A stretch of DNA of 64,000 nt from an uncultured Prevotellaceae bacterium (GTDB lineage: Bacteria > Bacteroidota > Bacteroidia > Bacteroidales > Bacteroidaceae). Position numbers and translations under genes: made by a program. Location of the stretch: positions 1 to 64,000 of the forward strand of contig CACXPX010000015.1 of the NCBI GenBank assembly GCA_902769705.1, written 5' to 3'. The stretch's first letter is position 1. Each line of letters starts with the position of its first letter. The notes beneath the pieces are model-generated. The model was given only the letters and a program-made list of their open reading frames with translations. It made no database searches and was not told the origin of the DNA. Positions 43,381 to 52,695 of the stretch are shown here, piece after piece.

Positions 43381-43468
43381 CCACAAATGACGTTGTCAAA
43401 GGCCATAAATGAGACGCTCAAAGCTATGCAATGACGCTGTCAAAACTATGGAATGAGAGGCTCAAAGA
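43381..43468. repeat. Four tandem 22-bp repeats (array C)
   Basis: Units at 43381-43402, 43403-43424, 43425-43446, 43447-43468, each carrying AATGA near the start and TCAAAG near the end. CTCAAAGCTATG links it to arrays A and B on the opposite strand. It lies between the terminator of the injection cluster and the convergent BspA gene. Confidence 0.8.
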
Positions 43469-43621
43469 CCACCTCTGACAAAGCGTTCGGATGCACTTCA
43501 AAAAATGATGCTTCCTTTTCGAAAAATGATGGTCACGAGCCATTTCATGCAATTATCGGCAAAAAACAGTCACTTTTCACCCCCCTCCGAAGAGGCCATT
43601 TCAGGCTCAGAGACCATTCGT

Positions 43622-43872
43622 GGGACAATTAGGACAATTGGACATGTCTTTTTTATGCGTCCCACTATCTCGTTGTATTTGTAAGTGATTGATTATCAAC
43701 TACTTAAAATAATTATTTAATAATAATTAATATTAATTATATATATATTAACATATATATTATTATTATATATATTATATATATAGATGTATAGATAGAC
43801 TTTGGGCATCCTTGCCTACGGGAGTGGGCTTAGCGTGTAAAAAACGCACTGTCCATTGTCCCAATTGTCCCA
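43622..43872. repeat. Inverted repeat flanking an AT-rich core
   Basis: Two 23-bp arms (43622-43644 and 43850-43872) are inverted copies with one gap and one substitution. Each arm holds GGACAATT-type words twice. Between them, 43685-43800 is almost pure A/T (TATATATATTA-type). No gene is present. It could be a boundary element, a small mobile element relic, or a transcription terminator region between convergent operons. Confidence 0.6.
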
Positions 43873-43927
43873 ACCGAAAAATACACTTTCCAGATTCTTA
43901 CATTCCGTTGGTAGCGAACCTATTATT

Positions 43928-45556
43928 TTACCTTTCTCGGATGGTCTTGAATTTCTTCCATCCGTCGGCTTTCTTGTAAACGTCTGTGTGCCCTTGGGGG
44001 ACGAAAAGAACCGCATTCTTTACGTCGCAGACATGCTTGGTCTTGGGTGGCGTGATGAAAGGAATCCTGACTTCGCGCAGGGCATCGCAGTCGTAGAGTA
44101 TGCGGTCGCCGATATCGGTGATGCGTTGGGGAAACTCAAAGGTCTGCAACGATTCACATTTACGGAAGCACTCTTCGCCTAACGTTTTGAGAGTGGCAGG
44201 AAGAGTGATGCTTGTAAGTGCCTTGCAGGCGTAGAAGGCTTCACGGTCGATTGCTTCAAGCGCATGTGGGAGTGCCAGTATTTGCAGGCTGCTGCAGTTC
44301 TTGAATGTGCGCTCAGGCAGCCGTTCGAGGCTTTGCGGTAGCGAAACGCTGATGAGGCCCGTACATCCGCTGAAGAGGCTTGTGCCCATCTTTTTCAAGC
44401 TCTGTGGCAGGGATACGTTGGTGAGTGCCTTGCACTCGCGCAGAGCATCGTTGCCGATGGAGGAGAGCCCGTTGGGAAGTATGATTTGCGTGAGCGATGT
44501 GCAGCCTCTGAAAGCATTGTTGCCAATTTGACGCAGTGTCTGTGGCAGCGATATGTTGGTGAGGGCGGCACAGTTTAGGAACGCAGAGTCTTCTATTCGG
44601 TTGACAGTTTGTGGCAGGATGATGTTCCCAGCCAGACCTTGTGGGCAGCGGATGACTTTTGTGAGCTGCTTGTCGAAAAGCATTCCGTCGGTGTCGGCAT
44701 AGATGGGGTTCCCGGGTTCAACGAAAATGCTGTTGAGCCGATGACAACCGTTGAAAGCGCTGACAGCGAGTTTTTCTACACTGGCAGGGATGACGACTTG
44801 CTGCAGATTGGTGTTGGCAAATGCGCGGGCGTCAATCTGCTGTACGGTCTGCGGTATGTTGATTTGTGTGATGGCTGTGCCAGAGAATGCGTCTGAGGGG
44901 ATTATTGTGAGCCCGTTAGGCAACACGATGTCGCTGAGGTTGCGGCAATCTTGGAAACAGTAGCTTCCGATTTCCACGACGGAGGGTGGAATATGGGCTT
45001 CTACGAGCTTATAACAGCTGCGGAAGGCATATTGACCAATGACTTCCAGCGTTGGCGGCATTTCCACCATTTCGAGTTTGCTGCACGAAGAGAAACAATA
45101 GTCGCTGATGGCACGCAGATGGGTGGGCATGACGATGGAACGCAGGTTGCTCCAATTGGAGAATACACTGCTGGGGAGTGCTTCCACAGGCGTTCCGCGT
45201 CCGTAGCGGTCGCCTCTGACAATGCGGGCATGACGCAGGTCGAGGTCGAGCCATGACTGTACGTTGTGACCACGTGCGTTCCTCACAGAACTTCGGCAGG
45301 CCAATGTCTTAATGAATTTCAGGTCGATGTCATTGATGACGCCTGAGATGTGCATCTGTCGGATATCGCGCAACTTCTCAGCGGGAATCATCGCTTGCAG
45401 TCCACCAGCCTTGCGGACATCGATGTCAGCCACTTCACCACGAAAAGAGGCTCGTCCCTTAGGGTCGCCGCCGAAAACATGTCCTTGTGCGCATACAATT
45501 GTCGCAAAGCACGATGGCATCAGCAACATGAAAAGAATATTGATGATTTTTTTCAT
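43928..45556 (-). CDS. Secreted BspA-like leucine-rich repeat protein (LRR_5)
   Basis: 542 residues. Signal peptide (MKKIINILFMLLMPSCFATIVCAQ) and then an array of about 23-residue BspA/TpLRR repeats (residues 130-520) with the pattern LxxIxLPxxLxxIGxxAFxxCxxL, for example LTNISLPQTLRQIGNNAF. Such proteins are surface or periplasmic binding proteins of Bacteroidetes and oral spirochaetes. It is the last gene of the - strand operon, 34 bp after the MacA-type gene. No sorting domain is evident. Its association with an exporter may be incidental. Confidence 0.85.
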   Translation of the reverse strand: MKKIINILFMLLMPSCFATIVCAQGHVFGGDPKGRASFRGEVADIDVRKAGGLQAMIPAEKLRDIRQMHISGVINDIDLKFIKTLACRSSVRNARGHNVQSWLDLDLRHARIVRGDRYGRGTPVEALPSSVFSNWSNLRSIVMPTHLRAISDYCFSSCSKLEMVEMPPTLEVIGQYAFRSCYKLVEAHIPPSVVEIGSYCFQDCRNLSDIVLPNGLTIIPSDAFSGTAITQINIPQTVQQIDARAFANTNLQQVVIPASVEKLAVSAFNGCHRLNSIFVEPGNPIYADTDGMLFDKQLTKVIRCPQGLAGNIILPQTVNRIEDSAFLNCAALTNISLPQTLRQIGNNAFRGCTSLTQIILPNGLSSIGNDALRECKALTNVSLPQSLKKMGTSLFSGCTGLISVSLPQSLERLPERTFKNCSSLQILALPHALEAIDREAFYACKALTSITLPATLKTLGEECFRKCESLQTFEFPQRITDIGDRILYDCDALREVRIPFITPPKTKHVCDVKNAVLFVPQGHTDVYKKADGWKKFKTIRER

Positions 45557-45590
45557 TTTTGAATGTTTCTTCTTACTCTTTAATCATTAC

Positions 45591-46700
45591 TTATTCGTCC
45601 TCACTCTTCACGATCTTGGGTCCGCGGACGAGGTCTTTTTGCGTAATGCCGCTTTTCACTTCGATATTGATGCCGTCGCTCAGTCCTGTCTCTACTTTCT
45701 TGCGCTCGTAGGTCTTGTTGTCGCCGCTTCCTTTGATGACGTAGACGTAAGTGTTGTCGCCCTCGAACTCAATGGCGCTTTCGGGCAGTGTGAGCACGTT
45801 CTTCGACTCAGCGAGCACTATCTCTGCGTTGGCGCTATATCCGCTACGAATTTGGCTTGACGTGGGAACGTGTACGGCGGCCTTGATTTCGAATTGGTTG
45901 GCTCCACCAGTCTCTACAGCCTTTGGAGAGATGTATTCAAGATGGGCATCGAAGTTTAGGTTCTGCAAAGCTCCGATGATGATTTTCATAGGCATACCGG
46001 GCACTAGACGACCCACCTCGGTTTCATCAATGTTGCCGCGGAAGATGAGGTCTTTCATATTGGCAACACTGGCAATGGTGGTTCCGTCGTTGAAGGTGTT
46101 GGAGAGGATGACAGAGTTTCCGACCTTCACAGGGATATCGAGGATGAGTCCCGTGATGGTGGAGCGGATAAGCGTGGACGAGGCCGATGCGTTGTTGCGC
46201 GATACACCGTCGCGCACCACCTGCAACTGGTCGTTGGCAGCTGCCACTTCCTCTGAGGCTTGCCTATAGGCTTGCCTTATCTTGTCGTATTCGTCAGCCG
46301 AAACGAGTCCCTTGTCGTAGAGCGTCTGTTCGCGGTCGAGGTCGGTCTTGGCTTGTTTAAGGTTGACATTAGCCAAACGAACACGCGACTGGGCAGAGGA
46401 AAGTTGTTGCATGTCGGGTATCACCTTTACCTTGGCGATGACCTCACCAGCCTGAACGGTTTGACCGGCCTCTTTGAGAATCTGTGTGATGATACCAGAA
46501 ATTTGCGGTTTGACGTTGACCTCGTTGCGTGGTTCAATCTTTCCCGTGACAACAGTAGTCTTGGCGATGTCCTTAATGGTTGGTGTGAATTCCTCGTAGA
46601 CGGTAGGTTGAGGTTTGGACTTCTGCCAAAGAAAGAAGAACATGCCGATGAACACCAGGGCAAGAAGGCTGAAAAGAATGATTTTCCAATACTTTTTCAT
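45591..46700 (-). CDS. MacA/HlyD-type periplasmic adaptor (membrane fusion protein)
   Basis: 369 residues. An N-terminal membrane anchor (WKIILFSLLALVFIGMFFFLW, 6-26), then a barrel-sandwich lipoyl half-motif (VNVKPQISGIITQILKEAGQ), a coiled-coil hairpin (120-170), and the second lipoyl half (STLIRSTITGLIL) plus beta-barrel. It bridges an inner-membrane MacB-type permease to an outer-membrane TolC-type channel. It is the downstream partner of the two permease genes and the LolD-type ATPase. No TolC gene is in the window. Confidence 0.9.
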   Translation of the reverse strand: MKKYWKIILFSLLALVFIGMFFFLWQKSKPQPTVYEEFTPTIKDIAKTTVVTGKIEPRNEVNVKPQISGIITQILKEAGQTVQAGEVIAKVKVIPDMQQLSSAQSRVRLANVNLKQAKTDLDREQTLYDKGLVSADEYDKIRQAYRQASEEVAAANDQLQVVRDGVSRNNASASSTLIRSTITGLILDIPVKVGNSVILSNTFNDGTTIASVANMKDLIFRGNIDETEVGRLVPGMPMKIIIGALQNLNFDAHLEYISPKAVETGGANQFEIKAAVHVPTSSQIRSGYSANAEIVLAESKNVLTLPESAIEFEGDNTYVYVIKGSGDNKTYERKKVETGLSDGINIEVKSGITQKDLVRGPKIVKSEDE

Positions 46701-46745
46701 GAGTTTATATCTATTTACAATTTACTATTGGTTTGTTCGTGAAAA

Positions 46746-47990
46746 CTATTCATCGCGCATGGCGTCGACGGGTTTGATGCTCATGGCACGTGCCGCTGGG
46801 GCAAGCCCGGCCAGTACACCGAGGATGCTGAGCAGAACGACAGCACCTATGGCTGTCCAGAACTGCACTTGATAGTGGGCTGAGACTATTCCGTCTGTGG
46901 TGTTGGCCAATTCGAGCATTTGTAGTATGATAACGGCGAAGAGGATACCGCTCATGCCCGCAACGGCTGTGAGCAGGATGCTCTCGCTGATGATTTGGGC
47001 GAGAATGCTGCGTGGGGTGGCACCGATGGCGCGGCGGATTCCGATTTCTGTGGTTCGCTCTTTGACGGTGACCATCATGATGTTCGACACACCTATGGCT
47101 CCTGCAAGAAGAGTGCCTATACCGACAAGCCAGATGAGGAAGTTGACACCACTGAAGAGGCTGTCGAGCATTCCAAACATCACCTCAGTATTGAATACTG
47201 TGATGGCTTTCTCATCATCAGGATGTATGTCGTGGGTTCGAGCAAGGACATGCTGGATGCGTGGGGCAATGGTGCTCATAGTGACGCCAGGACGTGCGGT
47301 GGCGCAAATGAGGTGGACGTCGTCGCCGAAGTTGTAGGCTTGTTGCATGAGCGTGATGGGAATGACGACGCTCTCTTCTGCAGAACCGTTGATATTCATG
47401 TTCCCATTATTGTAATCAACACCGACAACGCTGTAATATGTGGAGTCGATGCGGATGAGCTGGCCGCACGGGTTGCCTCCTCCAGGGAAGAGTGTCTTAT
47501 AGATTTTCTTTCCGATGACACAGACTTTTCTGCGTTGTGCCATATCGAGGTCGTTGAGAAAGCGGCCATAATAAATCATGGGTGTTTCCACCTTTGCATA
47601 GTCGGGCAACAGTCCTTTCATGTTGCAGTTGCAACTGTGTTCAGAGAATGTTACGGTGGAGCCCCACTTGGAAAGCATGGGCGAGATGACGTCGAGCTCG
47701 GGCACTTGTTGGCGTAGTCGTTCCACGTCTTTGTATTGCATTTGCCATTGGCGTCCTTTTCGGAATCCGTGGTAGGGTTTTGTGGTGGGTTGTGCGAAGA
47801 TGATGGCCGAGTTGGTGGCGAATCCTTCGAAATTGTTGGCCAACAGTTCCTTGAGTCCTTGCCCGCCGCCAATCAGGGCAACGAGCATGAACACTCCCCA
47901 GAAGACGCCGAAGCCAGTCAGGAACGAGCGGCTCTTGTTTCGCGTCAGCGTGTCGAGGATTTCTTTGTAACTGTCAATGTCAATTCGCAT
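46746..47990 (-). CDS. MacB-type ABC permease, copy 1
   Basis: 414 residues: FtsX-like fold with one span near the N-terminus (about 21-45), a large periplasmic MacB_PCD domain (50-250) and three C-terminal spans (about 280-400) including the FtsX pattern VKERTTEIGIRRAIGATPRSIL. It lacks its own ATPase domain, so it must use the separate LolD-type ATPase upstream. It probably pairs with copy 2. MacB transporters act mechanically on periplasmic substrates rather than moving them through the membrane. Substrate unknown. Confidence 0.9.
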   Translation of the reverse strand: MRIDIDSYKEILDTLTRNKSRSFLTGFGVFWGVFMLVALIGGGQGLKELLANNFEGFATNSAIIFAQPTTKPYHGFRKGRQWQMQYKDVERLRQQVPELDVISPMLSKWGSTVTFSEHSCNCNMKGLLPDYAKVETPMIYYGRFLNDLDMAQRRKVCVIGKKIYKTLFPGGGNPCGQLIRIDSTYYSVVGVDYNNGNMNINGSAEESVVIPITLMQQAYNFGDDVHLICATARPGVTMSTIAPRIQHVLARTHDIHPDDEKAITVFNTEVMFGMLDSLFSGVNFLIWLVGIGTLLAGAIGVSNIMMVTVKERTTEIGIRRAIGATPRSILAQIISESILLTAVAGMSGILFAVIILQMLELANTTDGIVSAHYQVQFWTAIGAVVLLSILGVLAGLAPAARAMSIKPVDAMRDE

Positions 47991-48010
47991 ATCTATATGA
48001 GGTAAGAGGG

Positions 48011-49270
48011 TTATTCGGCCCTTAAGGCCTCTATGGGTCGTATGTTGGCGGCTTTTCGCGCGGGGATGAGCCCGGCGATGGTGCCGGCGATGATCATCAC
48101 GAGCGTGGCTTCAATGCAGACGTCGAGGCCCACAGTGGGGTTGACGAACATGGATGCTTCGAAAAGTCCGCTGTTCACTTTTGTTTGTCCGATGGTGGCG
48201 TCCATATATTGGTTGGCGGCGATGCCGAGCAGCATGCCGATGTATCCGAAAAAGGTGGTGATAATGACGCTCTCGATGATGATGAGTCGCAAGATGCTGG
48301 CAGGTTTGGCGCCTATGGCCTTCCTGATGCCGAATTCGCGCGTTCGTTCCTTCACGGTGATGAGCATGATGTTCGACACGCCGACGATTCCGCTGAGCAA
48401 CGTGAAGATGCCGATAATCCACAAAGCAGTGCGGATGATGCTCATTCCTTTGTTCATCTGCATGTTTTGCGTGAATCGGTTCCAAATCCAGATGCTCTCT
48501 TCATCATCGGAAGCTGCACGGTGGTTGGTGTTAATGTTGGCGCGGTATCGGTCCTCGAAGTCTTCGTTGGCTTGCTCATTGTCAAGTCCGTGGAAGGTGA
48601 AGACGATGTGGTCGGCCTTGTCACCCCTGTTATACATCGTTCTGATAGTGGTGAAGGGTGTGTAGGCGTTGTCGTTCATCCGACTGGCGTCTTTCTTCGT
48701 TATTCCCACGATTCTGAAGGCGAATTCCCCCACTTTCACGTATTGTCCCACGAGTTTGGCGATGTTTCCGCTATAGAGTTCTTTGGCTTGGTCCTCGCTG
48801 ATGACAATTGACTTGCGTTGTTGCTGATTGTCGATGTCGTTGATGAACCGTCCATGGAGGATTTCGAGTTTGTTGATGACCGCAAGGTTGGGATATACGC
48901 CATTCAGCGTTGAACTGATATAATTGTCTCCCAGCGTGATGGTCACGCCACCTTGCCGTATTTCAGCTCCCACGTTGTCAACATTGGTGTTGTATTTGCG
49001 TTCCGTAGTGTTGAAGTCTTGGTCGTCGAGATCGATGCGTCGCCCCTCTTTCAGACCGTCGTGTGCTTTGGCGGTTTGTCCTCCTCCCACCATCATGGAA
49101 TTGTCCAGATAGCGTCCAGAGTTCTGCGTCAGGGCATTGATGAGTCCGTTGCCGGCACCTAACAGGAAGATGAGCATGAAGATTCCCCATGCCACAGCGA
49201 AGCCGGTGAGCGCAGTTCTCAGTTTGTTGCGCTTGGCAGTGGACCATATTTCGGAGAGTATGTCGTGCAT
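48011..49270 (-). CDS. MacB-type ABC permease, copy 2
   Basis: 419 residues, same layout as the adjacent permease: N-terminal span (about 20-42, AWGIFMLIFLLGAGNGL), periplasmic MacB_PCD domain, and a C-terminal FtsX module with VKERTREFGIRKAIGAKPASILRL. The two copies share overall architecture but differ strongly in sequence, so they likely form a heterodimer. It ends 20 bp before copy 1 begins. Confidence 0.9.
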   Translation of the reverse strand: MHDILSEIWSTAKRNKLRTALTGFAVAWGIFMLIFLLGAGNGLINALTQNSGRYLDNSMMVGGGQTAKAHDGLKEGRRIDLDDQDFNTTERKYNTNVDNVGAEIRQGGVTITLGDNYISSTLNGVYPNLAVINKLEILHGRFINDIDNQQQRKSIVISEDQAKELYSGNIAKLVGQYVKVGEFAFRIVGITKKDASRMNDNAYTPFTTIRTMYNRGDKADHIVFTFHGLDNEQANEDFEDRYRANINTNHRAASDDEESIWIWNRFTQNMQMNKGMSIIRTALWIIGIFTLLSGIVGVSNIMLITVKERTREFGIRKAIGAKPASILRLIIIESVIITTFFGYIGMLLGIAANQYMDATIGQTKVNSGLFEASMFVNPTVGLDVCIEATLVMIIAGTIAGLIPARKAANIRPIEALRAE

Positions 49271-49306
49271 GGAGTTTGTTGGATGTAAAAAATGTGGAAT
49301 GAAGTG

Positions 49307-50026
49307 TTATTTCATCAGGCCGTTGGTGCCGAAGGGGCTTGCATTGTGTTGCAAGTTCTCCTCGATACTGCCGATGAGCCCGTCTTTGATGTGTATGATT
49401 TTGTTTGTCTCGTTGGCCACTCCGCTTTCGTGAGTCACAACGACAATGGTCTTCTGCTCCTCTTGGTTCAGTTTCTTGAGCAGTTGCATCACCTCAACAC
49501 TCGTTTTCGAGTCGAGTGCACCAGTGGGTTCGTCGGCAAGAATGATTTTCGGCTGCGTGATGAGTGCCCGCGCAATGGCCACTCGTTGCTTTTGTCCGCC
49601 CGACATCTCGTTCGGATAGTGCTCAGCCCATGCTGCCAACCCGAGTTTGTCGAGGTATTGCATGGCGAGGGAGTGCCGTTTGCGTCGGCTGACACCCTGA
49701 TAGAATAGGGGCAACTCAACGTTCTCGATGGCAGTCTTGAATCCAATGAGGTTGAACGATTGGAAAATGAATCCAATCATATGGTTGCGGTATTCGGCGG
49801 CGCGGCTCTCCGACAGGTTCTTGATGAGCGTTCCTGCCAGGTAATACTCGCCACTGTCGTAGTTGTCAAGGATGCCGAGTATATTTAATAATGTGGATTT
49901 GCCTGAGCCCGATGCACCCATGATGGATACAAACTCGCCTTCCTTGATGTCAAGGTTGATACCTTTGAGCACATGCAAGGGTTGTGCACCAAAATAGGTC
50001 TTGTTAATGTCTTTTAGTTGAATCAT
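49307..50026 (-). CDS. LolD/MacB-type ABC transporter ATPase
   Basis: 239 residues with all ABC motifs: Walker [10 protein letters not shown] (about 40-48), Q-loop IFQSFNLI, signature [15 protein letters not shown], Walker [12 protein letters not shown] and the H-loop VTHE. This is the LolD/FtsE/MacB type that partners FtsX-like permeases. It precedes the two permease genes (36 bp) and is needed to drive both. The C-terminal tail ends in [10 protein letters not shown], which is not part of the core fold. Confidence 0.92.
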   Translation of the reverse strand: MIQLKDINKTYFGAQPLHVLKGINLDIKEGEFVSIMGASGSGKSTLLNILGILDNYDSGEYYLAGTLIKNLSESRAAEYRNHMIGFIFQSFNLIGFKTAIENVELPLFYQGVSRRKRHSLAMQYLDKLGLAAWAEHYPNEMSGGQKQRVAIARALITQPKIILADEPTGALDSKTSVEVMQLLKKLNQEEQKTIVVVTHESGVANETNKIIHIKDGLIGSIEENLQHNASPFGTNGLMK

Positions 50027-50064
50027 ACAGTCGTTAGACGTGATAGAAGGGGAAATAGTTGCAG

Positions 50065-50985
50065 TCAGTCTTCGTTGTTGTAGTGGATTTTATAGTTTAT
50101 TGGCATTTCGTACTTCACTTTGAACGGGATGCCGAACCTGACGCCAGGCTTCCATTTCGGCATCAGTCCCACCACACGTTTGGCCTCTTCTGCAAACATG
50201 TTGAGCACTTTTTCGCGCACCACGCGTTTCTCGTCGCCAGCAAGTTTGCGGAATGGCAACTTGTCGTCGACGGTGATTTGGTTGGCTTTCACGTTGATGT
50301 CACTGATGGTTCCGTCAACACCCACCATGAATTCCACGATGGTCTGTCCTTCAAGTCCGTAGTTGTTGGCTGTTCGTGGGTAGTTCACGTTGCGTGCCAA
50401 GAAATAGCGCAGAGCTGTGTCGCCACCAGGGTATTGAGGCATGCGTGACACTCTTGTGCGAGGTATGCGCACCTTTGAGAAGTCGAGGTGGCGCAGCCGT
50501 TCGCGCAGTTTCTCGGCAACAACGGTTTTCAGAATCACTTTGCCTTCGGTGTTGATGACGTAGATGGACGGTATCCACTTCAACTTATAGGCCTGGGCTG
50601 TGGCCGATTCTTTCATTTTCTTGAGTTCCGAGAGTTGCAGCCCACCCATGTTGCTTTCCTTGATGTATTTCTGCCAAGCTTCCACGTCGGTGTCGAAGGA
50701 GACGTGGATGAAAATCACGCTGTCAGAGGCGTGCTCGTCGTAGATGTCACTCATCAGTGGCATGTCTTTCCGACAGTCGGGACACCATGAAGCCCAGAAG
50801 TGTAGCACGACATATCGTCCACGCATGTCCTTGAGTGATGTGTTCGACAGGCTGTCGATAACGAAGTCGGGAGCCTCGGTTCCTATGCCGAGCATATCTT
50901 GAGCGTAGAGCGAGTCGAGGTCTTCGGCTCGGCAGTTGGCAGTTAGTGCTGCAAACAGTGTGAAAAGAAGGATAAGCTTTTTCAT
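50065..50985 (-). CDS. Thioredoxin-like (TlpA) domain fused to a TonB C-terminal-like domain
   Basis: 306 residues. A signal peptide (1-20) is followed by a TlpA/ResA-type thioredoxin domain (about 33-170) with active site WASWCPDCRKDMPL (CPDC) and the cis-proline region IPSIYV. Residues 185-300 are a TonB C-terminal-like domain (YPGGDTALRYFLARNVNYP, GLEGQTIVEFMVG). Both parts would sit in the periplasm; there is no membrane span after the signal peptide, so the TonB-C part cannot act as a normal energy transducer. In an export operon it may reduce or fold periplasmic partners and dock them to an outer-membrane protein. It lies 3 bp downstream of the ABC exporter gene. Confidence 0.85.
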   Translation of the reverse strand: MKKLILLFTLFAALTANCRAEDLDSLYAQDMLGIGTEAPDFVIDSLSNTSLKDMRGRYVVLHFWASWCPDCRKDMPLMSDIYDEHASDSVIFIHVSFDTDVEAWQKYIKESNMGGLQLSELKKMKESATAQAYKLKWIPSIYVINTEGKVILKTVVAEKLRERLRHLDFSKVRIPRTRVSRMPQYPGGDTALRYFLARNVNYPRTANNYGLEGQTIVEFMVGVDGTISDINVKANQITVDDKLPFRKLAGDEKRVVREKVLNMFAEEAKRVVGLMPKWKPGVRFGIPFKVKYEMPINYKIHYNNED

Positions 50986-50988
50986 TAT

Positions 50989-52662
50989 CTATTCTTGATT
51001 TTTAATCGTAAGAACTTGGTCACAATAGTCAACTACGGCCAGTCGATGGGTGATGAAGATGATGGTGCGGTCGTGTCGTTCCAGAATGTTGTTGAGTAGT
51101 TGATGCTCGGTCTCAGGGTCAAGTGCGCTGGTGGCTTCGTCGAAGAGCATAATCGACCGGTTGCGCAACAATGCTCGCGCAATAGCTATGCGTTGCGCTT
51201 GTCCTTCGCTCAGACCACCACCTTTCTCGCTGCATGGTGTGTCGAGTCCTTTGGGCAGTTCGCTAACGAAGGTGGCGCATGCGTTTCTTAGGGCTTCCGT
51301 CATTTTCTCCTCGGTTGCATCAGGATCTCCCAAGAGCAGGTTTTCGCGTATGGTGCCGCTCATCAGAGTGTTGCCTTGTGGAACATATACGAAGTTGCAA
51401 CGCATGCGGGGCGTCAGTTCGAGGGCGTTTTGGCTGTCGTAGATTTCCATCCGTCCCGTGTTGGGTTTGATGAGTGCCAGTATCAGGCGCACTAGAGTCG
51501 TCTTGCCGGCTCCGGTCTCGCCGAGGATGGCTGTGCAACTTCCTGGTCGGAAGTCGAAGTCCAGGTGTTTGATGACATCGCCTTCTTCTACAGCATAGGC
51601 ATACGACACATCGGTCATCCTGATGCCACAGGGTGCTTCCATCCGTATAGGGTCACCTTGTTCCTCGAGGGGTGTCTCTTCGAGTTCCATCAGGCGTTCG
51701 GCAGCAGTGAACACCGACACGAAGGCAGGCACCAGCTTCGTAAGGTTGCGCGCGGGTCCTTGTATTTTCCCCACCAATTGCAAGAAGGCGGTCATTCCGC
51801 CAAAGGTCAGCGTACCTCTTGACATACGCACGGCCGCCCATAAGAAGGCGAACAGATAGCCCAAGGCGAAGCCGAAGTTCAGGATGAGGTTCGAGAACAT
51901 GCTGAATCGCGTGCGACGTACCACGTTGTGACGCAACTCGCTCTGCGTGTTCTCCAGTCGGTTCACCATCATCGAGTTGCTCTCCAGTGTCTTGATGAGC
52001 ATGCGATTCTGTATGGTTTCCTGCAACACACTCTGCACTTTCGAGTCGCTGTCGCGCACCTGTCTCGTCAGTCGGCGCATCTGACCGATGTAGATTTTGC
52101 TGACCGAGATGAATAGTGGCAATGCTGCTACGATGATAACCGCCAGCCATTTGTCCATCGAGAACAGATAGAAGAATGCACCCAAGAACATGGCGACAAC
52201 TGAGAGCGTGCTGGGGATGGTCTCGGTGAGGAATCCCACCACGTTGTTCACATCGATTTCCAAGCGGTTGAGCACGTCGCCCGAATGATAGCGTTCCTTG
52301 CCGTGCCACTCCGAGCGCAACAGCCGATCGAGCATGGCTTGCTGCATGCGGTTCTGTGCCTTGATACCCAGAATGTTGCGTACCCAGATGCTCGAGATGC
52401 CGAGTGCAAATTCACAAAGGATGAAACCGCCCATCAGACCCACTGCCCAATAGATGTTGCCCTCGGCGGTGCCCGAAGCCACATCGATAGCATGCTTCAC
52501 TGCCCATACCTGTGCCAGGCTCACGCCCACTCCTGCCAGTCCGATGACGGCGTTCAGCACGGCTTGCAACCGATTACCGCGCCACGCCTGCCACAACCAG
52601 CAGATGATGTCGCGTGCCTTATATTTGTATTCCGGCAGTTTCAGCAGCTTCTTCAGTATCAT
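50989..52662 (-). CDS. ABC exporter, fused permease-ATPase (MsbA-like half transporter)
   Basis: 557 residues: type IV exporter membrane domain (six spans, residues about 25-310) and ATPase domain (330-557) with Walker A GETGAGKTT, signature LSEGQAQRIAIARAL (Gly to Glu at the third position, as seen in some exporters), Walker B IMLFDEATSALD and ITHRLA. It would work as a homodimer exporting lipids, peptides or drugs. It begins 33 bp after the NAD kinase stop and is followed within 3 bp by the thioredoxin/TonB-C gene. Substrate not deducible. Confidence 0.9.
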   Translation of the reverse strand: MILKKLLKLPEYKYKARDIICWLWQAWRGNRLQAVLNAVIGLAGVGVSLAQVWAVKHAIDVASGTAEGNIYWAVGLMGGFILCEFALGISSIWVRNILGIKAQNRMQQAMLDRLLRSEWHGKERYHSGDVLNRLEIDVNNVVGFLTETIPSTLSVVAMFLGAFFYLFSMDKWLAVIIVAALPLFISVSKIYIGQMRRLTRQVRDSDSKVQSVLQETIQNRMLIKTLESNSMMVNRLENTQSELRHNVVRRTRFSMFSNLILNFGFALGYLFAFLWAAVRMSRGTLTFGGMTAFLQLVGKIQGPARNLTKLVPAFVSVFTAAERLMELEETPLEEQGDPIRMEAPCGIRMTDVSYAYAVEEGDVIKHLDFDFRPGSCTAILGETGAGKTTLVRLILALIKPNTGRMEIYDSQNALELTPRMRCNFVYVPQGNTLMSGTIRENLLLGDPDATEEKMTEALRNACATFVSELPKGLDTPCSEKGGGLSEGQAQRIAIARALLRNRSIMLFDEATSALDPETEHQLLNNILERHDRTIIFITHRLAVVDYCDQVLTIKNQE

Positions 52663-52695
52663 CTTTACTTTTTCATCTTTAATCTTTCATCTTCC

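Noticed and set aside
43685-43800. Replication origin in the AT-rich core
   Set aside because: No DnaA-box cluster and no dnaA/dnaN or replication gene close by; the inverted arms do not resemble DnaA boxes.
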